Below, piece after piece: positions 5,345-12,082 of a DNA stretch of 12,631 nucleotides. Positions within the stretch are counted from its first letter, which is position 1, and each line of letters opens with the position of its first letter. The DNA comes from JAWLCQ01 sp041687095 (GTDB lineage Bacteria; Planctomycetota; Phycisphaerae; SM23-33). The notes beneath the pieces were generated by a model, which did not search any database, was not told where the DNA came from, and saw only the letters and a program-made list of their open reading frames with translations. The position numbers were made by a program, and so were the translations under genes. The stretch lies in the NCBI GenBank assembly GCA_041687095.1, contig JAWLCQ010000149.1, forward strand, positions 1-12,631. The letters are read 5' to 3'.

Positions 5345-8300
5345 CTACGGCTTTGAGGCATCCACCGCCGCCGGGGCCACCGCCGCGGGGAAGTACTCCT
5401 GGAGCGGGGCGACGGTCCACGCGAGGTGGGCCGGGAGGTCGGGGGTGGCCCCGGCGCGGAGGGCGGCGATGGCGGCGAGGACGGCGTCGGCGGCGGTCAT
5501 GGTGGTGATGATCGGCACCTGGCGCAGCGTGGCCATGGCGCGGATCTTGCCCTCGTCGGTCGCGGGCCCGCGCTTGGTGGGCGTGTTGATGATGAGGTCG
5601 ACCTCCTCATTGGTGATGAGGTCGGCGAGGTTGGGGCGGCCCTCCCCGAGCTTGGGCAGCAGCCGCGACTCCACCCCCGCCTCCGCCAGCACCCGGTGCG
5701 TCCCCGCCGTCGCCAGCAGCTTGAACCCCAGCTCCGCCAGCCCGCGGGCGACGGGGGCGACGAGGGGCTTATCGGGATCGGCGACGGAGAGGAAGACCGT
5801 CCCGCTGGTCGGCAGGAGCGTCCCGCCAGCCATCTGGCTCTTGGCGTAGGCGATGGGGAACTGCAGGTCGATGCCCATCACCTCGCCCGTGCTCCGCATC
5901 TCGGGCCCGAGGATCACGTCCACGCCCGGGAACTTGGAGAAGGGGAAGACGCTCTCCTTCACCGAGGTCTGCCGCGGGCGCGGCGCCTCGGTGACGCCCA
6001 ACTGCTCCAGCGACAGACCGGCCATCACCTTCGCGGCGAGCTTGGCCCACGACACGCCCGTCGCCTTGGAGACGAACGGGACCGTCCGCGACGCCCGCGG
6101 GTTGACCTCCAGGATGAACACCTCCCCGTCCTTCACGGCGAATTGGACGTTCATGAGCCCGCGGACCCGCAGCCGCTCGGCCAGCAGCATCGCCTGACGC
6201 TTGATCTCGTCGACGATCGCGGGGCTCAGCGAGTGCGGCGGGATCGTGCAGGCCGAGTCGCCCGAGTGGATCCCCGCCTCCTCGATGTGCTCCATGACCC
6301 CGCAGACGATCGCGCGGGGGGCGGGCTCGAACGACCCGTCCGGGCGGGCCCCGAAGTCCGAGATGCAGTCCACGTCCACCTCCGTCGCATGCCCGAGGAA
6401 CTTGTCCACGAGGATCGGGTGGTCGCGACCGACGGTGGAGGCGTCGACGGCCTTGGCCATGTAGACGTCGAGCTGCTTCTCGTCGGAGACGATCTCCATC
6501 GCCCGCCCGCCGAGGACGTAGCTCGGGCGGACGAGGACCGGGTAGCCGATCCGCTGAGCGACCGCGCGGGCCTGCTCGACGGAGTAGGCGGTCCCGCCCT
6601 CGGGGCACTGGAGGCGGAGTTCGTCGAGGATCTCGGCGAAGCGCTTGCGGTCCTCGGCGAGGTCGATGGACTCGGGGCTCGTCCCGATGATCGGGACGCC
6701 CGCCTCCTCGAGCCCGCGGGCGAGGTTGAGCGGCGTCTGCCCGCCGAACTGCACGATCACCCCGTGCAGCAGCCCGGGCGTGCCCAGGTCCGCCCCGTTG
6801 AGGCGCTCGCAGATGTTCAGCACGTCCTCGAGCGTGAGGGGCTCGAAGAACAGCAGGTCGCTGGTGTCGTAGTCCGTCGAGACGGTCTCGGGGTTGGAGT
6901 TCACCATCACCGCCTCGTAGCCCAGCTCCTTGGCGGCGAAGACGGCGTGGACGCAGCAGTAGTCGAACTCGATGCCCTGCCCGATGCGGTTGGGCCCGCC
7001 CCCGAGGATGACGATCTTCTTGCGGTCGCTGACGCGGACCTCGTCATCTACGAATTTCGGATTTCGAATTTCGGATTCCGGATTTGTCGACGGCGCCCCG
7101 GGGCCATCCGGAGAATCCGGGTCCACTCTGACCACGGGGGTTTCATACGACGAGTAGAAGTACGGGGTGTAGGCCTCGAACTCGGCGGCGCAGGTGTCGA
7201 CGAGCTTGTAGACGGGGCGGATGTCCAGGGCGTTGCGGGCGTGGCGGATGTCCTGGGGGTCGGCGTTCCACGCGGTGGCGAGCTGGATGTCGGAGTAGCC
7301 CCACTGCTTCGCCTGGCGGAGCGTGTCGCGGACGGCCTGGAAGAGGTAGGTGAAGGACCAGAACTCCTCGAGTTCCGGGGGCCCGGCCTGCCGGGCCCGT
7401 CGGCGGGCCTCCTCGGGCACGTCGGGGAGCAGGGCGTTCCACTGCTCGGCGCGATCGGCGATGCCCTCGACGGCCTCCGAGAAATCGGGGGCCCCGGCGT
7501 AGGCGGGCCGGGCCTTCTGGAGGAAGGGCCAGAACAGCCCCCACTCCCGCCGCATGGCCACCAGTTCGTCCTCGAACCCCACGAGCTGCTGGAGCTGGGC
7601 GAGGAACCACGGGTCGATCGTCGTCAGGGCCTGCACCTGCTCGATGGACCAGCCCATCTTCAGGGCGTAGCGGACGTAGTAGAGGCGTCCCTGCGAGGGG
7701 ACGGAGAGCTTGCGGCGGAGCTTGCCCTCCTCGATGGGCCACTCGACGTCGAAGCGGGGGTCGGCGGCGGCCTTGGTGCGGTCCTCGTCCCGCAGGGCCT
7801 GGAGCTTGCGGTGGTTGAACCACTTGTCGTTGCGGTCGAGCCCCAGCCCGAACCGCTTGACCTCCATCGAGCGGATGCCCTTCTGGAGGGCCTCCTTGAA
7901 GGTGCGGCCGATGGACATGGCCTCCCCGACGGACTTCATCTGCGTGGTGAGGGTCTCGTCGGCGTCGGGGAACTTCTCGAAGGTCCAGCGGGGGATCTTG
8001 ACGACGCAGTAGTCGATCGTCGGCTCGAAGCACGCGGGGGTTTCGCGGGTGATGTCGTTGGCGATCTCGTCGAGCGTGTAGCCCACGGCGAGCTTGGCGG
8101 CGATCTTGGCGATGGGGAACCCCGTCGCCTTCGACGCCAGGGCGGACGAGCGGCTCACGCGGGGGTTCATCTCGATGGCGACCATGCGCCCGGTCTGGGG
8201 GCAGACCCCGAACTGGATGTTGCTGCCCCCCGTCTCGACGCCCACCGCCCGGATGATGGCGATGGAGGCGTCGCGCATGAGCTGGTACTCCTTGTCCGTC

Positions 8301-9067
8301 AGCGTCTGGGCGGGGGCGACGGTGATCGAGTCGCCCGTGTGTACGCCCATCGGGTCGAGGTTCTCGATGGAGCAGACGATGACGACGTTGTCCGCCTTGT
8401 CGCGCATGACCTCGAGTTCGTACTCCTTCCACCCGAGGATGGACTGCTCGATGAGGATCTCGCTGACGGGGGAGTAGTCCAGCCCGCGGGCGGCGATCTG
8501 CTCGAACTCCTCGCGGTTGAACGCGAACCCGCCCCCCGTCCCGCCCAGCGTGTAGGCGGGGCGGATGCAGACGGGCAGGCCGATCTCCTCGACGATGCGG
8601 CGGGACTCGTCCATGGTGTGGGCGACCCCGCTGCGGGGGACCTCGATCCCACAGGCGATGCAGATGTTCTTGAACTCGGTGCGGTCCTCGGCGCGGTTGA
8701 TGACGTCGCGGGTGGCCCCGATCATCTCGACCCCGTAACGCTGGAGCACACCGGAGTCGTGGAGGGCGCAGGCGGTGTTGAGCCCCGTCTGCCCCCCCAG
8801 CGTCGGCAGCAGCGCGTCGGGCCGCTCGCGTGCGATGATCTTCTCGACGGCCTCGGGGGTAATCGGTTCGATGTACGTGCGGTCGGCGAACTCGGGGTCC
8901 GTCATGATCGTCGCCGGGTTGGAGTTCACCAGCACGATCCGATAGCCCTCCTCGCGCAGCGCCTTGCACGCCTGCGTCCCGGAGTAGTCGAACTCGCAGC
9001 CCTGGCCGATAACGATCGGCCCGGACCCGATGAGCATGATGGTCTTCAGATCATCCCTGCGGGGCAT
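5345..9067 (-). CDS. carB: Carbamoyl-phosphate synthase, large subunit (CarB), with extra insertions
   Basis: CarB makes carbamoyl phosphate from bicarbonate, ATP and ammonia delivered by CarA, for pyrimidines and arginine. The 1240-residue protein is complete but about 165 residues longer than E. coli CarB (1073). Order: N-half with IGSGPIVIGQGCEFDYSG (12-29) and ATP-grasp (RPAYTLGGTGGG, IEMNPRVSRSSALASKATG); oligomerisation domain (about 405-640, ending VDTCAAEF); C-half with LGGGPNRIGQGIEFDYC (688-704) and a second ATP-grasp (RPSYVLGGRAMEI, LEVNPRASRTVPFVSKATG); MGS-like allosteric domain (about 1090-1210) with TAGTHRVL and IINTPTKRG, the UMP/IMP site region. Extra sequence sits near 405-445, about 505-568, and in the linker 645-680, where 661-672 are encoded by an intergenic-type repeat. 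I chose ATG 9067 (AGAGGG 9 bases upstream); the open frame up to 9178 does not look like protein. No carA is adjacent. Confidence 0.96.
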   Translation of the reverse strand: MPRRDDLKTIMLIGSGPIVIGQGCEFDYSGTQACKALREEGYRIVLVNSNPATIMTDPEFADRTYIEPITPEAVEKIIARERPDALLPTLGGQTGLNTACALHDSGVLQRYGVEMIGATRDVINRAEDRTEFKNICIACGIEVPRSGVAHTMDESRRIVEEIGLPVCIRPAYTLGGTGGGFAFNREEFEQIAARGLDYSPVSEILIEQSILGWKEYELEVMRDKADNVVIVCSIENLDPMGVHTGDSITVAPAQTLTDKEYQLMRDASIAIIRAVGVETGGSNIQFGVCPQTGRMVAIEMNPRVSRSSALASKATGFPIAKIAAKLAVGYTLDEIANDITRETPACFEPTIDYCVVKIPRWTFEKFPDADETLTTQMKSVGEAMSIGRTFKEALQKGIRSMEVKRFGLGLDRNDKWFNHRKLQALRDEDRTKAAADPRFDVEWPIEEGKLRRKLSVPSQGRLYYVRYALKMGWSIEQVQALTTIDPWFLAQLQQLVGFEDELVAMRREWGLFWPFLQKARPAYAGAPDFSEAVEGIADRAEQWNALLPDVPEEARRRARQAGPPELEEFWSFTYLFQAVRDTLRQAKQWGYSDIQLATAWNADPQDIRHARNALDIRPVYKLVDTCAAEFEAYTPYFYSSYETPVVRVDPDSPDGPGAPSTNPESEIRNPKFVDDEVRVSDRKKIVILGGGPNRIGQGIEFDYCCVHAVFAAKELGYEAVMVNSNPETVSTDYDTSDLLFFEPLTLEDVLNICERLNGADLGTPGLLHGVIVQFGGQTPLNLARGLEEAGVPIIGTSPESIDLAEDRKRFAEILDELRLQCPEGGTAYSVEQARAVAQRIGYPVLVRPSYVLGGRAMEIVSDEKQLDVYMAKAVDASTVGRDHPILVDKFLGHATEVDVDCISDFGARPDGSFEPAPRAIVCGVMEHIEEAGIHSGDSACTIPPHSLSPAIVDEIKRQAMLLAERLRVRGLMNVQFAVKDGEVFILEVNPRASRTVPFVSKATGVSWAKLAAKVMAGLSLEQLGVTEAPRPRQTSVKESVFPFSKFPGVDVILGPEMRSTGEVMGIDLQFPIAYAKSQMAGGTLLPTSGTVFLSVADPDKPLVAPVARGLAELGFKLLATAGTHRVLAEAGVESRLLPKLGEGRPNLADLITNEEVDLIINTPTKRGPATDEGKIRAMATLRQVPIITTMTAADAVLAAIAALRAGATPDLPAHLAWTVAPLQEYFPAAVAPAAVDASKP
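7051..7086. repeat. GAAATCC-type repeat in frame inside carB
   Basis: On the - strand these 36 bases read AAT CCG GAA TCC GAA ATT and then CGA AAT CCG AAA TTC, giving NPESEIRNPKF in the linker between the two CarB halves. The sequence is strikingly AT-rich against its surroundings. It matches in kind the intergenic stretches at 11383-11440, 11506-11534 and 12118-12136. Neither half-enzyme motif is disrupted and the frame is kept. Confidence 0.8.
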
Positions 9068-9347
9068 TCTTTCCGTCCCTCTATGAATCGGGCCCAGCGC
9101 GCAGAGTCCCACCACGCGCCCGCCCTGATTTTTGCAGAGACTACCATATCCCCGCCCCGACCTCAAGGGCGGCCGCAAAATGGCCAGAGAACCATCGCGA
9201 AGTCGCCGTCGCGGGGGCCGGATGCCACGGGTTCGGACCCGCTTCGCGCGCCAGCGACGGGGGGTCTCCTGCCCTCGTTGTTCTACACATCTCGGCGATC
9301 TTGCCGGGCGTCGGTCCGAAAGCCCCGACAGGGGCGAGGGACAGTAG

Positions 9348-9376
9348 CCGGGGGTGGAGCGAAGCGGAACCCCCGG
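9348..9376. repeat. Hairpin with constant 13-nt loop, copy 2
   Basis: CCGGGGGT (9348-9355) pairs perfectly with ACCCCCGG (9369-9376) around the loop GGAGCGAAGCGGA (9356-9368). The loop differs by one base from that at 790-802, but the stem is a different sequence. Confidence 0.75.
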
Positions 9377-9494
9377 AAGGCGGTTCCGTTCTTCAGAGCC
9401 CCGACAGGGGCGAGGGAGCTGTGGGGGATGCTCGCGCGGTCCAGCCTTCCATCTCCCTCGCCCCTATCGGGGCTCTACCTCTTTGATGCCTGTA

Positions 9495-9523
9495 CCGGGG
9501 GCTCCGCTGCGCTGCGCCCCCGG
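9495..9523. repeat. Hairpin with constant 13-nt loop, copy 3 (inverted, diverged)
   Basis: CCGGGGGC (9495-9502) pairs perfectly with GCCCCCGG (9516-9523) around TCCGCTGCGCTGC. The reverse complement of this loop, GCAGCGCAGCGGA, differs from copy 2 at two of 13 positions. The end base pair of the stem changed T-A to C-G relative to copy 2, so pairing is kept. Confidence 0.7.
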
Positions 9524-9646
9524 CTATTCTCCCTCGCCCCTCCGGGGCGAACAAGCCACGTGCGTCCAGGTCGCATCGTGCGGGACATCCACACCGAGAT
9601 GTGTAGAACAACGAGGTCTCCTGCCCCCCCCACCTCCTGCGACAGG

Positions 9647-9761
9647 GGTCTCCTGACCCGCCCCACGCGCGTGCGCCGGGGGTCTCCTAACCCGCCCCAC
9701 GCGCGTGCGCCGGGGGTCTCCTAACCCGCCCCACGCGCGTGCGCCGGGGGTCTCCTGACCC
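9647..9761. repeat. 34-bp tandem repeat, three full copies and a partial
   Basis: GGTCTCCT begins at 9647, 9681, 9715 and 9749, an exact period of 34. Each unit runs GGTCTCCTRA-CCCGCCCCAC, then GCGCGTGCGCCGGG, and contains the 10-bp palindrome CACGCGCGTG. The first and last copies read TCCTGAC and the middle two TCCTAAC. The period is not a multiple of 3 and no gene spans it. Confidence 0.85.
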
Positions 9762-9767
9762 CCGGCG
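9742..9767. repeat. Hairpin of the GTC-TCCT-GAC family
   Basis: CGCCGGGGGTC (9742-9752) pairs perfectly with GACCCCCGGCG (9757-9767) around TCCT. It forms the end of the 34-bp array. The same core in reverse orientation, with another stem, is at 9891-9916. Confidence 0.7.
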
Positions 9768-9890
9768 TCCGGGAGGGGCGAGGTGTGCCTCCGCGCCAGC
9801 GTCGTTGGAGCGCCCCCATCGCGGCGGTTTCCGCCGCGACCGAAGCGCCGCCATAACGCTATCGCGGAAGCGCTCGTTGACCTTCCAGGA

Positions 9891-9916
9891 CGTTGGGGGT
9901 CAGGAGACCCCCAACG
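9891..9916. repeat. Hairpin of the GTC-TCCT-GAC family, inverted copy
   Basis: CGTTGGGGGTC (9891-9901) pairs perfectly over 11 bp with GACCCCCAACG (9906-9916) around AGGA, the reverse complement of the TCCT loop at 9753-9756. The outer stem bases differ from that copy but remain paired. Confidence 0.7.
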
Positions 9917-9952
9917 CACGCGCTTAAGGCGTCGCACGCGCTGGAGGCGTCG

Positions 9953-10012
9953 CGCTTGGGGCATCGCTTGGGGCATCGCTTGAGGCATCGCTTGAGGCAT
10001 CGCTTGAGGCAT
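9953..10012. repeat. 12-bp tandem array
   Basis: Five contiguous units: CGCTTGGGGCAT twice, then CGCTTGAGGCAT three times. Degenerate units of the same kind extend the array to about 9920-10025 (CGCTTAAGGCGT, GCTGGAGGCGT, CGCTTGAGGCAG). The period is a multiple of 3, so a repetitive MPQA peptide appears on the - strand, but nothing else supports a gene there. Confidence 0.85.
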
Positions 10013-10124
10013 CGCGCTTGAGGCAGTAGTGGCGTTTGAAGACGATGTGCGCGCTTGGGGCGACGCAGGCGCGTTTGGGCAACGTGGCGTTTGGGCAACG
10101 TGGCGTTTGGCCGCGGACGCTCCC

Positions 10125-11231
10125 CTACTGCAGTTCGATCTCGCGCGTGAAGACCGGATCGTCCTCCAGGGGGCCGTAGAAGCGCACGTCGTACTCGCCC
10201 GTCCCGCCTTGGTTGCGGAGGTCGTCGAGGTCGAACTCCAGGACCTCGACGTGGTCATCCCCCACGTCCGCCGGCCAGGTGAGGGTGCGCTCGGCGAGGG
10301 GGGTGGAGCGGCCGTTGCGGGCGATCGCGACGCGGAAGGCGTTGCGGGCGGCCTCGGCGGGCAGTTCGATGAGGACGTAGAGCGTCTCCGCGCCCGCCCC
10401 GAACTCGTCGGTCAGGTCCCACCGGCCGTTCTCTCGGCCTTGGGCGGTTCGCAGCACCTCCCCGGGCTGTACGGTCACCTCCTCGCGAGCGGGGGCGTAC
10501 TCGGCGGCGAGGCGTTGGGCGGCGGCGGCGAGGGCGTTGTTGAGCAACTGGCGGCGGGTGGCCCCGCGGTACACGCCCTCGTCGGCGTACCAGACGGTCA
10601 CGGCCCCGGGGGTCCCGTGGAGGATCTCCCCGTCGCTCGCCCGCGCCAGGAAGCTGACCGTGGTCACGCGGGCCTCCCGCCGGTCGTAGCGGTACGAGCG
10701 GTCGTAGTAGTAGTCGTCGTACCAGGGGTCGTACCCCCAGCCCGTGCCAATCCCCGTCCCGAACCCCCGGCCCACGCTGTGCCACCCCGTGCCGATCCCG
10801 AACGTGAGGCGAGGCCGGTAGTACCCCCCTCCTCGCCCATAGCCCGACACGCTCCGCACATCCGCCAGCACCTGCCCGAACAGCACGGTGTCGGCCTCGG
10901 GGCTCCGCTCGCGGACCACGCGGGCGATCTCCCGGGCGGCGGCGGCGGGGGTATCGGCGGCGAGCACCTCGGGATCGAGCCCGGTGATCGAGATGACGGT
11001 GTAGGTCCCGTTCTCGCGGAGGGCGTCGGCCACCTGGCGGGCGAAGGCCCCGCCGACCCGCTGCGACCCCGCCTGGGCGCGGAAGTCGGCGACGGCGAGT
11101 TGTTGGATCTCCGGGGAGTAGAACTCCGGGTACAGGCGGACGGCCATCTTCTTCCCGCATCCCCCGACGGTCAACAGCCCCGCGGTGAGAAGCCCCACGT
11201 ACATGCACCGGATCGTTCGCGTCGTTCGCAT
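10125..11231 (-). CDS. Putative lipoprotein with a CsgG/FlgO-like region and a Tyr/Gly-rich insert
   Basis: The 368-residue protein starts with a lipoprotein signal: MRTTRTIR, a hydrophobic stretch CMYVGLLTAGLL, and a lipobox TVGGC with Cys25 as the likely lipid site, so it should sit in the envelope. Residues 40-125 (IQQLAVADF, RVGGAFARQVADALRENGTYTVI, ADTVLFGQVLADV) resemble the alpha-beta fold of CsgG/FlgO/TolB-N-like outer-membrane lipoproteins; this is shape recognition. Residues 130-182 are Gly/Tyr/Trp-rich with near-repeats GIGTGW (144-149, 160-165) and a DYYYDRSYRYDRR run. The last 110 residues look like a beta domain. I chose ATG 11231: AAGGGG lies 7 bases upstream and the signal peptide starts there; the frame upstream to 11657 is noncoding. 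It stands alone between two repeat regions, and its partner is unknown. Confidence 0.85.
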   Translation of the reverse strand: MRTTRTIRCMYVGLLTAGLLTVGGCGKKMAVRLYPEFYSPEIQQLAVADFRAQAGSQRVGGAFARQVADALRENGTYTVISITGLDPEVLAADTPAAAAREIARVVRERSPEADTVLFGQVLADVRSVSGYGRGGGYYRPRLTFGIGTGWHSVGRGFGTGIGTGWGYDPWYDDYYYDRSYRYDRREARVTTVSFLARASDGEILHGTPGAVTVWYADEGVYRGATRRQLLNNALAAAAQRLAAEYAPAREEVTVQPGEVLRTAQGRENGRWDLTDEFGAGAETLYVLIELPAEAARNAFRVAIARNGRSTPLAERTLTWPADVGDDHVEVLEFDLDDLRNQGGTGEYDVRFYGPLEDDPVFTREIELQ

Positions 11232-11382
11232 GGCTCGGCCCCTTCGTGGTCTGGAGACGCTTACGGCGAATTCTAGCACGCCAACCCGCGCTCCCCCGCC
11301 AATCCGCCGCTTCGGTCCGGGGCCATGGGTGTAGCCGGTTTTCGGTGAGCCCTTTGGCCATGGCATCACGCGTGGGGGGTCC

Positions 11383-11440
11383 CAAATCCGAAACTCGAAA
11401 CCCGAAATCCGAAACAAATTCAAAACGGCAAATCCGAATG
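11383..11440. repeat. GAAATCC-type simple repeat
   Basis: The stretch reads AAATCCGAAACTCGAAACCC then GAAATCCGAAACAAATTC, an AT-rich quasi-repeat of about 8-9 bases. Similar stretches lie at 11506-11534 and 12118-12136 (opposite strand sense) and inside carB at 7051-7086. Confidence 0.7.
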
Positions 11441-11537
11441 ACAGAAACGGGGTCGGGGTCTGCGGGAGTCGGCCATACAATCGAAGCGTCCTGTGGCCGG
11501 CCCGCGTTTGGGATTTCGGTCCTTCGAATTTCGGTAA

Positions 11538-11574
11538 CCGTTCACGCCCTTCCAAACAACAGGAAGGGCGTGAA
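11538..11574. repeat. CCGTTCACGC hairpin, copy 1
   Basis: TTCACGCCCTTCC (11541-11553) pairs perfectly over 13 bp with GGAAGGGCGTGAA (11562-11574) around AAACAACA. It is preceded by TTTCGGTAACCG, that is, by a GAAATCC-type repeat. CCGTTCACGC recurs at 11909-11918 and, inverted, at 12108-12117. Confidence 0.75.
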
Positions 11575-11653
11575 GGAAGGGACATGTCGGCACCCAGGTG
11601 AGCTTCCGGTTCCCTCTCCCCACCGGCCCTGTGCCGCTTGCCTCTTCTTCTCC

Positions 11654-11674
11654 CCACCGACCCCGCGTCGGTGG
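11654..11674. repeat. 21-bp palindrome, copy 1
   Basis: CCACCGAC, a 5-base loop (CCCGC), and GTCGGTGG. It is the exact reverse complement of copies 2 and 3. The flank on its left is pyrimidine-rich (CTTCTTCTCC). Confidence 0.85.
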
Positions 11675-11763
11675 TAAGCCGGCTTCCCGACTACGGGATC
11701 ACCCACGGCCGCGAACAAAGCGCGGACCCGGCGCGCGCTGGCTGTAGGCGAGAGCCGTTTGAA

Positions 11764-11784
11764 CCACCGACGCGGGGTCGGTGG
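11764..11784. repeat. 21-bp palindrome, copy 2
   Basis: CCACCGAC-GCGGG-GTCGGTGG, identical to copy 3, followed by a purine tract GGGAAAGAAGAAGAAGAAG that mirrors the pyrimidine tract beside copy 1. Confidence 0.85.
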
Positions 11785-11841
11785 GGGAAAGAAGAAGAAG
11801 AAGCAAGAGACCCGCGCCTGCGAGTAGTCGATAGCCGCCTT

Positions 11842-11862
11842 CCACCGACGCGGGGTCGGTGG
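11842..11862. repeat. 21-bp palindrome, copy 3
   Basis: CCACCGAC-GCGGG-GTCGGTGG, identical to copy 2 and 78 bp to its right, followed by GGAGG. Confidence 0.85.
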
Positions 11863-11963
11863 GGAGGTTTGGACGGCAGCCCTCAGTTGGCAATTACAAA
11901 CAGCGTGACCGTTCACGCATTTGCATGCGACGACAGGAGCCTGCAAGAGAAGCCAGAGAGAAG

Positions 11964-12057
11964 GGGATTACACAGATTTCTGGATTACCCACAGAGGGAG
12001 AGAGAAAAGCGGTGTACTTCTCCTCAATCTGTGCAATCTCATCATCTGCGAAATCCC
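11964..12057. repeat. Imperfect inverted repeat of GATTACACAGATT type
   Basis: The left arm 11964-12000 (GGGATTACACAGATTTCTGG, then ATTACCCACAGAG) matches the reverse complement of 12023-12057 (GGGATTTCGCAGATGATGAG, then ATTGCACAGATTGAG) with the blocks GGGATT, CAGAT, GATT and ACAGA kept in order. It is AT-richer than its surroundings. Confidence 0.55.
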
Positions 12058-12082
12058 TCTCTTCGGGGCTGTTTCCTCTGTC

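Larger units (their letters stand above)
9273..9616. mobile_element. 344-bp mirror-arranged palindromic element, MITE-like
   Basis: The ends 9273-9295 and 9594-9616 are perfect 23-bp inverted repeats (cores GTTCTACACATCTCGG and CCGAGATGTGTAGAAC). Inside, the same modules recur in mirror order. Left: AGCCCCGACAGGGGCGAGGG (9321-9340), the constant-loop hairpin (9348-9376), and AGCCCCGACAGGGGCGAGGG again (9397-9416). Right, inverted: 9454-9474, the loop hairpin (9495-9523) and 9530-9550. The centre is near 9418-9453. No coding capacity is seen. GGTCTCCTGCC occurs just outside both ends (ending about 9273 and starting 9615), in the same orientation, like part of a duplicated target or of the neighbouring repeat. 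Mobility is inferred from form only. Confidence 0.5.
9068..10124. other. 1-kb gene-free repeat region between carB and the lipoprotein gene
   Basis: No reading frame here has protein-like composition; the long frames are translations of repeats. It holds the carB ribosome binding site (9077-9082) and, unrecognised, its promoter. Then follow the palindromic element 9273-9616, a run of eight C at 9624-9631, a 34-bp tandem repeat (9647-9761), a hairpin TCGCGGCGG-TTT-CCGCCGCGA (9819-9839), a GTC-AGGA-GAC hairpin (9891-9916), a 12-bp tandem array (about 9920-10025), and a 16-bp direct repeat starting GCGTTTGGGC (10071-10110). Confidence 0.8.

Noticed and set aside
9068..9178. Upstream extension of carB by 37 codons.
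   Set aside because: The family starts near MPRRDDLKTIMLIG, and a ribosome binding site precedes ATG 9067.
5426..9724. A 1432-codon open frame on the + strand opposite carB.
   Set aside because: It is the complement of a certain gene in GC-rich DNA. Its composition (Gly, Asp, Val, Leu, Arg, His runs) is that of a shadow frame, and it runs on into the repeat region.
9897..9916. GTCAGGAG-type hairpin as a carB or lipoprotein terminator.
   Set aside because: There is no T-tract in either direction, and the same hairpin recurs in arrays, so it is better called a repeat.
9647..10110. Possible CRISPR array from the regular repeats.
   Set aside because: The 34-bp and 12-bp units abut with no unique spacers, and no cas gene is present.
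9524..10258. A - strand frame with MPQAMPQA and RRTRVGRVRR repeats.
   Set aside because: It merely translates the 12-bp and 34-bp tandem repeats, and it overlaps the end of the lipoprotein gene in another frame.
11232..11657. Upstream extension of the lipoprotein by 142 codons.
   Set aside because: It would bury the signal peptide and lipobox inside the protein, and it translates GAAATCC-type repeats.
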